NCBI GenBank assembly: GCA_004292745.1
Contig: RDXH01000084.1
Span: 1 to 39,960 of the forward strand
DNA from: Oscillatoriales cyanobacterium
Lineage (GTDB): Bacteria > Cyanobacteriota > Cyanobacteriia > Cyanobacteriales > Microcoleaceae
Direction of reading: 5' to 3'
DNA length: 39,960 nt
Shown: positions 7,112 to 15,675 of the stretch, in pieces
How the letters are laid out: every line of letters begins with the position of its first letter
Numbering within the stretch: the stretch's first letter is position 1
Program-made: the position numbers and the translations under genes
Notes under the pieces: generated by a model
Databases searched by the model: none
What the model was told of the DNA's origin: nothing
What the model saw: the letters and a program-made list of their open reading frames with translations, nothing else

Positions 7112-9562
7112 TTGAAACGAATATATCCCCAAAAAAATCAGCCTGTTAAGGCTAGTGAAATCGACAGAGACGGTTCTACAGAACAGTCCAAACAGACAAC
7201 GCTAAGCACTGGCAGAGTTCGCTCTCTAGCCACGATCGGACTTGCAATATCCGTAGGTGCTTCCAGCATCTTGCTGCCGAGAACCGGGGACAGCGCTCGC
7301 GCGTCCGAACTCGCACCGACACCAGAACCCACCGCGGAAGTACAGCCAGCGTCGGCTAACGAAATCCCTACCTCTGTAGGTGATACTTCCCCAGTTGCAC
7401 CTGCTGCTCAACCTGATAACCAGGTAGCGGTTAAGGTGCAACCAGGACAGACTCTGTGGGAGTTATCTCAGGACTATGCAGTTGCTCCAAATGCACTAGC
7501 AACTGCTAACGGCATTAAATCGGAAACCTTACTCCAAGTAGGGCAACAGCTCACAATTCCGTCAGCCGATGTCGTCGCACCACAACAGAATTTCGGCAAC
7601 ACCGCAGCGCCAGCACCAGATGCAGCCTCCCAGGTCAATCCCGAACAAAAGTTAGATTTAACAGGCTCAGAGCCTTCTGCTAGTGCGGTGGTGCAGTCAG
7701 GGGAGCCATCAACAGCAACGAGCCCCCTCGTAACTCCCACACCTGAGCAAAATTCAAGCTTCGTGCCCAATCCCAACGGGGCGATTGAGAGTTTGAAAAA
7801 ACAGGAAAACCGGACAGCAGCAGTGGGTCTGACCCAGTGGGAGTCTGAGGGAGGAACGAGTTCATCTACATCACCGACTGTATCCTTGCAGTCGCCAGCA
7901 CCGACGCCGGCATCTTCCACCTCTGCAACGCCAACGGTTATCCCCAATAGCGGGTTTGCTCAATCATCATCTATTGAACAATCCCTGGTAACACCCAGTT
8001 TACCGTCTGCTGTGGTAGTTGCCCCAGCCAACACTACATCCGCACCAACGGATGTGTTGTACAGTGTGCGTCCAGGAGATACCCTAGATGCGATCGCCTC
8101 ATCTCAGGGCGTGTCGGCACAAGACCTGATCGCGGTCAACAAGCTCGGCAACCCCAATTTGCTCAATGTCAATCAACGGCTGAAAATTCCGAAAGCTGGG
8201 TTAAACAATCCAGGGGTGCAAGCATCCGCTTCTACTATTCAGGCATCTAACTCTACATCTGTCTTCTCGGCAGCTTCGGTTCCCGCATCTTTGAACCCCA
8301 GCTCATCTACCCCAGAAATCCCTGGTTCTGGCGTTACAGTATCTGCGCCCACAGTACCGATGGTCTCTCCCCTGGCGAACTTGGAAGGTCTGAACAATAT
8401 TTCAGCGCCGATGGTTCCCCAAATTAACAACATCCCGCTAAGTCAAGTTTCTCAAACCATTAGCGACCCTGGGAAGTTGGAGCTTCAAGGCGAACCAAAA
8501 TTCACCGGTGCTGTGGATACCAGTGCGCTACCAATGCCAGCCACTGCAACTGCCAGCTCTACCTTGAATGCTGCATCAGCCCAGCCTGCTAACTGGACAC
8601 CAGTTGTCAGCACCCAGGGTTTAGCCACCGATACAGCTAGTGTCCTACCGGATTCTTCAGCAGCGACTACTCCATCGGCCGAGGCTATGAACCCTTATGC
8701 TGAACGCTTAAGGGCCCAAGTCGTCCGGCTACGAGAGGAATATCGGGCAGAGCGAAATTCGATCGGCCCCAATTCGGTAGCCCTAGCTCCCACGCAAGAC
8801 CCAGAGGCTCAAGTCCCTGGCGGCAACTTGTCTGAGGACAGCGAACGTCTCAACCCCTATCTCTACACCCCAGAGTACGCTGGAACGGTGCAGAATGAAA
8901 TCAGCAGACCCCCGTCGAGAGGGTGGAGCCAGGATGTTCAGAAGCAGCAGCAAGAGCGTTTTGACCCCGCCCGCGCCGCCCAATCGCAACCGATCGACCT
9001 GACACCGAACTCTAATTTAGAACGGCCCGTGGTGGCGACAGCTCCCTTGGGTTCCCAAGGTTACGACCCCCTCAGCAATCCCTCTTTGGGACAGATGGTT
9101 TCTCCAGAATTGCCACCCCTTTCTGGCGCTGATACCTATCTGCCTAACGGTTCAAAACAGTCGGCTAATGGGTTTATTTGGCCGGCTAAAGGTGTTTTCA
9201 CTTCCGGCTACGGCTGGCGCTGGGGACGGATGCACAAGGGTATTGACGTTGCAGGACCGATCGGCACACCCATTGTCGCCGCCTCGGACGGGGTAGTGAC
9301 CTATGCGCAGTGGAACGACGGTGGCTACGGCTATCTGGTGGAAATTACCCATCCTGACGGCACTGAGACTGTCTATGCCCACAACAGCCGGATTTTGGTG
9401 CAAAAAGGTCAGAGAGTTGCTCAAGGGGAACAGATTTCCGAAATGGGGAGCACAGGCAATAGTACCGGCCCTCACTTGCACTTTGAAATTCATCCCGCCG
9501 GATCGGGAGCTGTCAATCCCATGGCTTTTCTGCCCAAGGATGATTCCAGCGCTTCTCGCTAA
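7112..9562 (+). CDS. LysM-M23 peptidoglycan endopeptidase (NlpD/EnvC-like), 816 aa
   Basis: Starts at TTG 7112, chosen because a strong Shine-Dalgarno (TAGGAGGT, 7097-7104) lies seven bases upstream and no ATG fits. A hydrophobic segment at about residues 38-62 acts as signal or anchor. Two LysM peptidoglycan-binding modules follow: VQPGQTLWELSQDY... at about 108-152 and VRPGDTLDAIASSQG... at about 318-362. Long Ser/Pro/Thr/Ala-rich linkers separate them, and a C-terminal M23 metallopeptidase domain (about 690-805) carries HKGIDVAG and HLHFEI, the zinc-ligand motifs. It should cleave peptide crosslinks or activate amidases in the periplasm during division or growth. The intact zinc ligands suggest an active enzyme rather than an EnvC-type activator. 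Confidence 0.88.
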   Translation: MKRIYPQKNQPVKASEIDRDGSTEQSKQTTLSTGRVRSLATIGLAISVGASSILLPRTGDSARASELAPTPEPTAEVQPASANEIPTSVGDTSPVAPAAQPDNQVAVKVQPGQTLWELSQDYAVAPNALATANGIKSETLLQVGQQLTIPSADVVAPQQNFGNTAAPAPDAASQVNPEQKLDLTGSEPSASAVVQSGEPSTATSPLVTPTPEQNSSFVPNPNGAIESLKKQENRTAAVGLTQWESEGGTSSSTSPTVSLQSPAPTPASSTSATPTVIPNSGFAQSSSIEQSLVTPSLPSAVVVAPANTTSAPTDVLYSVRPGDTLDAIASSQGVSAQDLIAVNKLGNPNLLNVNQRLKIPKAGLNNPGVQASASTIQASNSTSVFSAASVPASLNPSSSTPEIPGSGVTVSAPTVPMVSPLANLEGLNNISAPMVPQINNIPLSQVSQTISDPGKLELQGEPKFTGAVDTSALPMPATATASSTLNAASAQPANWTPVVSTQGLATDTASVLPDSSAATTPSAEAMNPYAERLRAQVVRLREEYRAERNSIGPNSVALAPTQDPEAQVPGGNLSEDSERLNPYLYTPEYAGTVQNEISRPPSRGWSQDVQKQQQERFDPARAAQSQPIDLTPNSNLERPVVATAPLGSQGYDPLSNPSLGQMVSPELPPLSGADTYLPNGSKQSANGFIWPAKGVFTSGYGWRWGRMHKGIDVAGPIGTPIVAASDGVVTYAQWNDGGYGYLVEITHPDGTETVYAHNSRILVQKGQRVAQGEQISEMGSTGNSTGPHLHFEIHPAGSGAVNPMAFLPKDDSSASR

Positions 9563-9702
9563 GCATTTGTTTCAAGTTATGGGTTTTGATATATATTAAC
9601 AAAACTCATGACTTAATCATTTAGTCATTACGAATAGTGTAGTCAATTAGCTATCCCTAGAACGCCCTACCGTGCTACGATAGTAAATCGTGAACAGGTT
9701 TT

Positions 9703-9775
9703 GGCTCAGTGGCGCAGTGGTTAGCGCAGGGGACTCATAAGCCCAAGGTCGCAGGTTCAAATCCCGCCTGAGCCA
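9703..9775 (+). tRNA. tRNA-Met (CAT anticodon), elongator-like
   Basis: A 73-nt cloverleaf: acceptor GGCTCAG/CTGAGCC with discriminator A, D stem GCGC/GCGC, anticodon loop CTCATAA, TTCAAAT T-loop. No CCA is encoded. The anticodon stem GGGGA/GCCCA has only three central G-C pairs; both end pairs (G-A and A-G) are mismatched. CAT could also denote tRNA-Ile2 after lysidine modification, but the arm sequences look like elongator Met. Confidence 0.85.
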
Positions 9776-9793
9776 TAATGTAATGACAATCAG

Positions 9794-9823
9794 CACGCTC
9801 TCAGCTTTGAGAGTGTGTTTTTT
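9794..9823 (+). terminator. Rho-independent terminator after tRNA-Met
   Basis: Stem CACGCTCTCA/TGAGAGTGTG (one G-U), loop GCTT, then six T residues, 18 bp after the tRNA. Confidence 0.85.
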
Positions 9824-9899
9824 ATTTTGATTTAAGGTAACTGTACTCGTTATGACTATGATATATTTGTAACAGTTCGTAAAAAAGGAAACAAAATCT

Positions 9900-10499
9900 A
9901 TGACGAGTGAATGCCTCCGGGTTGGTCAGGCGGCCCCAGACTTCGCAGCAACAGCCGTAGTGGATCAGGAATTCAAGACTGTTAAACTGTCTGACTATAA
10001 AGGCAAAAAATATGTAGTCCTGTTCTTTTACCCCTTGGACTTCACTTTTGTCTGCCCAACAGAGATTACAGCATTTAGCGATCGCTTTGAAGACTTCAAT
10101 AAACTCAATACCGAAATCCTCGGCGTATCAGTTGACAGCGAATTTTCTCACCTAGCTTGGATACAATCAGACCGCAAATCCGGCGGAGTTGGCGACCTCA
10201 ACTATCCTTTAGTGGCGGATATCAAAAAAACAATTAGTGCCGACTACAACGTCCTTGACCCAGAAGCAGGCATTGCCCTCAGAGGTCTGTTCATCATCGA
10301 CAAAGAAGGCATCATCCAACACTCCACTATCAACAACCTTGCCTTCGGCCGCAACGTGGACGAAACTCTCCGCACTCTGCAAGCTATTCAACACGTCCAG
10401 TCTCACCCCGATGAAGTTTGTCCCGCAGGCTGGCAGCCCGGTGACAAGACTATGACTCCCGATCCTGTTAAGTCTAAAGTCTTCTTTGCTGCTGTCTAA
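9900..10499 (+). CDS. Typical 2-Cys peroxiredoxin
   Basis: A 199-residue AhpC/Prx1-class peroxidase. The peroxidatic Cys lies in [13 protein letters not shown] (about residue 52) and the resolving Cys in [10 protein letters not shown] (about 174). The GGVG loop, typical of overoxidation-sensitive Prx, is at about 95-98; the C-terminal YF partner motif is instead FF (SKVFFAAV). It reduces hydrogen peroxide and alkyl hydroperoxides with thioredoxin as donor, in the cytosol. The ATG is preceded by AAGGAA, and an AT-rich TATGAT box lies about 50 bp upstream. It is separated from the tRNA by a terminator, so it has its own promoter. Downstream lie direct repeats and a second thioredoxin-fold gene. 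Confidence 0.92.
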   Translation: MTSECLRVGQAAPDFAATAVVDQEFKTVKLSDYKGKKYVVLFFYPLDFTFVCPTEITAFSDRFEDFNKLNTEILGVSVDSEFSHLAWIQSDRKSGGVGDLNYPLVADIKKTISADYNVLDPEAGIALRGLFIIDKEGIIQHSTINNLAFGRNVDETLRTLQAIQHVQSHPDEVCPAGWQPGDKTMTPDPVKSKVFFAAV

Positions 10500-10505
10500 A
10501 TTGAT

Positions 10506-10610
10506 AGTTTTGAGTTTTGAGTTTTGAGTTAAAGAGTTTTTAATTCAAAACTCGAAACTTTCCCTGCAATTCCCAATTCCCCAATTCCCCAATTCCCAAT
10601 TACCCAATTA
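10506..10610. repeat. Direct TTTTGAG repeats and CCCAATT heptamers between the two redox genes
   Basis: Three TTTTGAG units are followed by an inverted match (AATTCAAAACTC), giving a hairpin that may terminate the peroxiredoxin transcript. CCCAATT/CCCCAATT repeats then end six bases before the next start codon, so repeat DNA supplies most of the leader of the next gene. Confidence 0.75.
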
Positions 10611-10616
10611 GGAAAT

Positions 10617-11156
10617 ATGCTGACTTCTACTGATTTTAGCGGCTTGTTAAATCAGCGGTTTTTCCAAAATTTATTGCCTGTCCCTGCTACTAATTCTCTG
10701 AAACTGGGACACAGAACCCCGGATTTTGAATTGCCGGATCTCAATAATGGTAAATTGGTACGGCTATCTAATTATCGCGGCGATAGGCCTGTGGTTGTGG
10801 CTTTTACTCGGATTTTTACTGAAAAGCAATATTGCCCCTTCTGTTTTCCTCATATTAAAGCCTTGAATGAAAACTGGGAAAAATTTGCCGATCGCAATAT
10901 AGAATTATTGATGGTGACAAGTACCGACGAGCGGCAAAGTCAGATAGTGGTTAGAGATTTAAGCTTAAAAATGCCACTGTTGAGCGATCCTAGTTGTCAA
11001 GTTTTTCGCGCCTATCAAGTCGGTCAAGCTTTAGGAGCGCCTTTGCCTGCTCAGTTTGTTTTGGATGCAGATGGAAAACTTCTATTTAAACATTTGTTCT
11101 CCTTTATCGACCACAATGCTAGTGTGGAAACTTTGCTAAAATCTATTCCTCAGTAA
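10617..11156 (+). CDS. Peroxiredoxin-like (AhpC/TSA family) redoxin
   Basis: A 179-residue thioredoxin-fold protein. The family core begins LGHRTPDFELPDLNNGKLV (about residues 30-48). The catalytic region FTEKQYCPFCFPHI (about 68-81) has a CPFC pair in place of the PxxxT/SxxC motif of classical Prx, so a thiol-disulfide or atypical peroxidase role is possible. The C-terminal half keeps LLSDPSCQVFRAY and the strand PAQFVLDADGKLLFKHLF. No signal peptide. The ATG follows AGGAAAT, and its leader is CCCAATT repeat DNA. Co-transcription with the peroxiredoxin 117 bp upstream is uncertain because of the hairpin between them. Confidence 0.75.
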   Translation: MLTSTDFSGLLNQRFFQNLLPVPATNSLKLGHRTPDFELPDLNNGKLVRLSNYRGDRPVVVAFTRIFTEKQYCPFCFPHIKALNENWEKFADRNIELLMVTSTDERQSQIVVRDLSLKMPLLSDPSCQVFRAYQVGQALGAPLPAQFVLDADGKLLFKHLFSFIDHNASVETLLKSIPQ

Positions 11157-11181
11157 GCATAAATAGTCACCGCCAACTTGC

Positions 11182-11276
11182 TATTGGGAGGTTCATTACG
11201 TCGATGGCACCGTAATTCGCGCACACCAACACGCGGCGGGTGGAAAAAAGGGGGCGATGACACAGTTGAGTCTCTA
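11182..11276 (+). pseudogene. IS5-family transposase remnant
   Basis: One frame reads YWEVHYVDGTVIRAHQHAAG and then a stop at 11274-11276. VDGTVIRAHQHAAG is a hallmark of IS5-type DDE transposases, where the Asp is catalytic. Only about 30 codons are recognisable, with no start or terminal repeats. The rest of the gap to 11591 holds no gene I can recognise. Confidence 0.7.
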
Positions 11277-11591
11277 GCTTTCCCAGAATTGAGGTTAACA
11301 GCCGAACAGATTTTTCGAGCCGGTCTGCCTCCGACCGAGCCGAGCTAGAAGGAATGGGGGCTATTGATGCCACTTGGTCTAAGTTTCGGACAACGCGCTC
11401 AAAATACGGCGGGGCAGGCCGAAATTAACGCTTGGGGAGAGCCCTTGAACTATGGTAAGTAGAAGGAAGAAGGCCCTTCGACTCCGCTGGCTGAACCGCT
11501 TCAGGAAGAAGATCGATGTGAAGAATGCTCATACAGCAAGCTTTTTAGCCACCTGTATCTTACGTTTAATTAAGTGGACTTACTTAGCTGC

Positions 11592-13469
11592 CTATTTCTT
11601 ACTAGGAGGAATCTTCTCAATACTAATCAGCGCCTCCATCACTGACTCCACAATCGGTGCCGCCACAGTCCCTCCCGATCCCCCCTTCGGCTCATCAATC
11701 ACTGCCAAAACCACATACCGAGGAGCCTCCACAGGCATAATTCCGACAAAGCTAGTAATAATCGCCTTGTTAGAATAACCACCACCACTAGCCTTTTGAG
11801 CCGTACCCGTTTTCCCTGCAATTCGATAGCCGGGAATCTGTGCAGCCTTCCCCGTACCGCCATCCACAACAGTTTCCATCATCTCTAACACTTGCTTAGT
11901 GGTTTTAGGTGAAAAAACCTGCTTCGCTACAACCCTCGGAAGCTTCCAATAAGCTTGACCTTCGCGATCGAAAAGTCCCCGCACCACATGGGGAGTTACC
12001 AACTTTCCACCATTGGCCAAAGCGCCATTAAGCTGCACTAATTGAATCGGAGTAATTGAAAAACCTTGGCCAAAAGCAGTGGTAGCAACTTCCACCGGAG
12101 AATTGATAAATTGCTCTCGATTTTTGAGCTGACTGGTTACTTCAAATGGCAAATCAGTACCTGCACTTTGTCCTAGTCCTAGTTTTTCTAAAGCTTGATA
12201 GTAAAGAGAAGATTTCATAGTTCTCATAATGTGTACCATCCCCACATTACTAGAATGTTTTAAAATATCTGTCACCGTCGAAGGACCCCGTGCCCCTGCT
12301 GACTGATAGTCGGAATTTTGAATCGGCCAAATACCCATGTAAATTCGACCTTCATCGTTAAACACGCTGTTAGGTTTGACAGCACCAGCTTCCATGGCGA
12401 TCGCCACATTAATTGCTTTAAAAGTCGAACCAGGTTCGTAAACATCAGTTACAGCCCAATTTTTATAACGTTCCAAACCAAAATTAAAATACTGATTGGG
12501 ATCGTAGGAAGGTTCGGCCACCATCGATAGCAACTCTCCATTACGGGCATCCATCACAATCACTGTGCCTCGCTTCGCCCCATGTTTCTCCATTTTTTCC
12601 TTCAGAGCAATCCGGGCTACCCGCTGCAAACGGCTGTCGATCGTCAATTGCAATTTCAAGTCATCCAACTGGACAAATCCCGCCGTCAGTCGATCGGGAA
12701 GCCAATGCCCATCGATCGACTTGCTAAATTGAATTGACGGCATCGATCGTTCCAGCAAATTCTGCTGACTGTATTCTACTCCTGCTTGCCCCTTCCGCTC
12801 TCCATCGACATAACCCAAGACATCCGCTACCAATTCCTGCTGCGGGTAAAAACGCTGCTGTTGTCGCACCAATTCCAACCCATCAACGGGACTATTTTTA
12901 ATCAGCATCCGCCCCACTCGATCGGCAACTTCTTGAGCCAAGGAATCAGCGATGGTAATACCACTTTCGGCAAGATTAAACTTTTGCAGCAATTCAGTTT
13001 CCGCAGTATTACCAGGGCTCACTTTGATAGGGAGCATGGGAGCCAAGGAGGCTGCGATTTCGGCTTTGGTGTGCTTGAATAACTTTGGGTGAGCATAGAG
13101 CGTGTACACCTGTCGGTCGATCGCCAACACATTCCCATTGCGGTCAATAATCGGGCGTCTGGGTACAAAGGGCTTAGTTTTCAAAGTTTGTTGCTGCTGG
13201 GCCTGTTTTTGCAGCGCTGGCCCTCGCGTCACCTGCAAATAAAACAAATTCACCGCCAGCCCCAGCCCTCCTAACATCAACACCGCCCACACCGCCCACA
13301 AGCGAAACTTGCTCAGTTTTAAGCGATTTATAGGTTGCCGAGGGGGGCTACCAGGCTTGCCAGAAGTAGCAGTTTTGGTTGGTTTAGCCCATCGAATGCG
13401 ATCGTCCGGCTGTTTTGAACCTTTCGAGTTCGGCGATCTGTAGCGGTCAAAACGAGGATCGTAGCTCAT
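11592..13469 (-). CDS. ftsI: Penicillin-binding protein, FtsI/PBP2-type septal transpeptidase
   Basis: About 625 residues from ATG 13469 (MSYDPRFDRY); the frame opens five codons earlier. Layout: a basic cytoplasmic tail, one membrane helix (about 56-78), a dimerisation/pedestal region, then the transpeptidase domain with PGSTFK (SxxK nucleophile, about residue 348), HSSN (about 406) and GKTGT (about 553). It crosslinks septal peptidoglycan in the periplasm and works with FtsW and the FtsQLB complex. An FtsL-like gene lies upstream on the same strand, as in division clusters, with about 100 bp of repeat DNA between them. No mutation of key residues is seen. Confidence 0.9.
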   Translation of the reverse strand: MSYDPRFDRYRSPNSKGSKQPDDRIRWAKPTKTATSGKPGSPPRQPINRLKLSKFRLWAVWAVLMLGGLGLAVNLFYLQVTRGPALQKQAQQQQTLKTKPFVPRRPIIDRNGNVLAIDRQVYTLYAHPKLFKHTKAEIAASLAPMLPIKVSPGNTAETELLQKFNLAESGITIADSLAQEVADRVGRMLIKNSPVDGLELVRQQQRFYPQQELVADVLGYVDGERKGQAGVEYSQQNLLERSMPSIQFSKSIDGHWLPDRLTAGFVQLDDLKLQLTIDSRLQRVARIALKEKMEKHGAKRGTVIVMDARNGELLSMVAEPSYDPNQYFNFGLERYKNWAVTDVYEPGSTFKAINVAIAMEAGAVKPNSVFNDEGRIYMGIWPIQNSDYQSAGARGPSTVTDILKHSSNVGMVHIMRTMKSSLYYQALEKLGLGQSAGTDLPFEVTSQLKNREQFINSPVEVATTAFGQGFSITPIQLVQLNGALANGGKLVTPHVVRGLFDREGQAYWKLPRVVAKQVFSPKTTKQVLEMMETVVDGGTGKAAQIPGYRIAGKTGTAQKASGGGYSNKAIITSFVGIMPVEAPRYVVLAVIDEPKGGSGGTVAAPIVESVMEALISIEKIPPSKK

Positions 13470-13493
13470 AAACAAATAAGTCATTAGTTAGTG

Positions 13494-13556
13494 GTTATTG
13501 GTTATTGGTTATTTGTTGGTTGTTTGTTGTCATAACCCATAACCAATAACCGATCC
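13494..13556. repeat. GGTTATT heptamer/inverted repeat between ftsL-like gene and ftsI
   Basis: GGTTATTGGTTATTGGTTAT on the left faces ATAACCCATAACCAATAACC on the right, giving a long imperfect stem inside the presumed operon. It could lower ftsI expression relative to the upstream gene. Confidence 0.7.
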
Positions 13557-13574
13557 CCGATGCCCCATTCCTGA

Positions 13575-14156
13575 TTAATAACCCAGGGGAGTTTCCACAG
13601 TACCTGAACCCTGGGCTCCTGGGGCGGGAGTTGCTGGGGTCGTCCTTTGGGGCGATCGACCAACAGGGGTCGGCGGCAAGAAAATTGTCTCCCCTGGCTT
13701 CTGTGGGGCCAAACCCGTTGCTGGATTTTCCGCGTCTTTAGCCAGTTGGTGTTTCAAGACTTCGCTGGCGGCACTCAACTGCTGTTCTCGGAGGCGCAGA
13801 GTTTCCAGCTTTTGATATTCTTGACTCCAGCGTTGCTCGCCGTAGACAGTCAAGCCGTAGACACTTAAAGCTCCACTCAACAGCAGAATCACTGCCACAG
13901 AAGAAGCTCGTTGGGCGCCCAGGAGCGATTGGAGCCACGCCGGATGTACGCGATGATGCGGCAGCACTTTGAGTACAGATGCTTCCTGCCGAGGCTGTGT
14001 TTGAGCTGTTTCTGCTGGGGAGTAGTTCGGTAATACTGGCCCTGTTTTTGCCCGCCTCCGTTGAGCAATGGAAGTAACTTTGCTGTTGGCAGACCCAGAG
14101 GCGGGTTTGCGAGCCGCTTTGCGGCGAGAATCCGTGGTTCTGATAGCAGCAGTCAT
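13575..14156 (-). CDS. FtsL-like bitopic cell-division protein
   Basis: About 193 residues from ATG 14156 (MTAAIRTTDSRRKA); the upstream TTG at 14168 and GTG at 14165 are alternatives. A basic cytoplasmic N-terminus of about 83 residues is followed by a single membrane helix (SSVAVILLLSGALSVYGLTV), then a heptad-rich stretch (YQKLETLRLREQQLSAASEV) typical of the FtsL/DivIC coiled coil, and a Pro/Thr/Gly-rich tail. Sequence identity to FtsL is generally poor; the call rests on topology, the coiled coil and its place directly upstream of ftsI. It would form part of the periplasmic scaffold recruiting FtsWI. The N-terminus is longer than in most FtsL proteins. Confidence 0.7.
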   Translation of the reverse strand: MTAAIRTTDSRRKAARKPASGSANSKVTSIAQRRRAKTGPVLPNYSPAETAQTQPRQEASVLKVLPHHRVHPAWLQSLLGAQRASSVAVILLLSGALSVYGLTVYGEQRWSQEYQKLETLRLREQQLSAASEVLKHQLAKDAENPATGLAPQKPGETIFLPPTPVGRSPQRTTPATPAPGAQGSGTVETPLGY

Positions 14157-14743
14157 AGAATTCACCAATACTTGACTTAGGTTAGGATTGCTTTTGGAGC
14201 GATCGGATATTCAATGGTGGCAATTGGAGCTAGATCGGTTATCCTTGCCAAGGATACCTCACAAACCAACTAACCCATCCTATCACTGGTCTATTTTCTT
14301 GCTTCTTTTACCGGAAAAAGAAAAATTTGCCGTCTTAGGATACCCGGAAGTAAAACAAATCCTTGAGCCGATCGGCAGTAAGGCAAGCTATACTTCCTCA
14401 CTATAAAACGCTGTAGAGGTCAATCATCAGGATACCTCGAAGCCAAGTTCAACATATCCTCAATGGGTCTGTTGTCAGCCCACAAAATAATCTTTGATTT
14501 GATGTGGGAATATGTGACTAAATGCAGTATTGTAATCAACGAGCGAATCATCGCTCGATTCGTGCCAGCATTGGTTCTCCAGTAAACCATTCCCTATCTG
14601 TAGCTGCTCTACCAGAGTGTTACTGATAGAAGCCACGGAATCTCGCCGGGAGCGATGAGATTTCTGATTTTACGGTTCAAAACCGCTCACTCGTTTTCAT
14701 CCCTGCTCTAAACAGACAGGGTTTCCAACCTAGGAGATTTTTT
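14157..14743. other. Intergenic region, 587 bp, between ftsL-like and lipoprotein genes
   Basis: A 72-codon open frame (14188-14406, +) has no recognisable features and is not called. Hairpins are visible: CGAGCGA/TCGCTCG at 14539-14556 and CCCTG/CAGGG near 14701-14720. No gene is supported. Confidence 0.5.
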
Positions 14744-15004
14744 ATGAACAAGGGATTAATTCGTCTGACTTTGGTACTAGGCTTAGCCGCCACTCTTGGC
14801 GCTTGCGCTGGTGAAACTGCCCCTACCACTACTCCTTCCCCTGCTGGTGAAGCCAGTCCTCCTCCTGCTTCTGCTCCAGCACCAAAGGAATCTCCAAAGA
14901 CCGCTCCAGGGGCTGAGAAGTCTCCAGGGGCTGAGAAGTCTCCCGCAGCTGAGAAGTCTCCTGCTGCTAAAGAATCGGCTTCTCCTGCTCCTAAAAAGCC
15001 CTAA
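14744..15004 (+). CDS. Small Pro/Ala/Lys-rich lipoprotein
   Basis: An 86-residue protein with a lipoprotein signal: basic start MNKGLIR, hydrophobic core, and lipobox LGAC with lipidated Cys21. The mature part is low-complexity, with Thr/Ser/Pro/Ala followed by repeats of the type SPGAEK/SPAAEK (about residues 45-75), and ends APKKP. TAGGAG precedes the ATG by eight bases. Such tails usually act as spacers between membrane and cell wall; no enzymatic domain is present. Its place between division genes and glgB does not suggest a role. The DNA after the stop again reads GCCTGCTGCTAAAAAATCG, like the repeat, hinting that the gene was once longer. Confidence 0.75.
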   Translation: MNKGLIRLTLVLGLAATLGACAGETAPTTTPSPAGEASPPPASAPAPKESPKTAPGAEKSPGAEKSPAAEKSPAAKESASPAPKKP

Positions 15005-15675
15005 CCACGGCGATCGCGGAGTACAGCCCCAACGGGCCTAGCCTGCTGCTAAAAAATCGTTCGCTGCTCACATTTTTTTATCACACTGGTCTGGGCCTGA
15101 TGTTGGGTGTTGGTTTTTGTCCGATCTCGAAGGGACACTGGATGCAGAAACAATTCTGAACAGATCTCTTGCAACCCAAGTTTGGGTAAATTAATTTAAT
15201 TAAACGTCAAATACCAAGGAATAAAAACCTTGCTGTATCAGCATTATTCGTCAATTTATAAATACGATCAGCCTGCTGCTATTTTCCTGATTGCTTCTAC
15301 TTAACGCCGATAAGTGGCTGTGCCAACAGGAAATAATTTAGACGTAAAGATCTATCTAAAATCGATCTAAAAACTTTAATATCGCAGTTGCATTACCACA
15401 AAAAAAAGTAAAAGTCAATAGTATTTAGAGAAATATACAAATCTTTCAATTTGTTTTAAGATTTTGATACTTAGATATTAGCCCCTAGCAAAACCAAGCT
15501 CAAAAGCAGGTGAAAACACTTGACCGACAGCCGGGGTCAGAATGCGATCGGGCCAATTCAGGCTGATTCAGTGGTAGGATAAGCAAGAAAAAATGTAAAA
15601 AAATGTAAAGTACCACATCGAGCAAAGTTTTTCTTTTCAAAACAATTAAGTAAAGTGATTGAGGTAAGTAGTTTT
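15005..15675. other. Intergenic region, 671 bp, upstream of glgB
   Basis: AT-rich; no gene or RNA recognised. The first 50 bases resemble the lipoprotein gene's repeat. The last 60 bases hold AAAAAATGTAAAAAAATGTA direct repeats that may belong to the glgB leader. Confidence 0.5.

Noticed and set aside
14188-14406. 72-codon frame upstream of the lipoprotein gene
   Set aside because: No ribosome site, no family features, immediately next to a divergent gene's promoter region.
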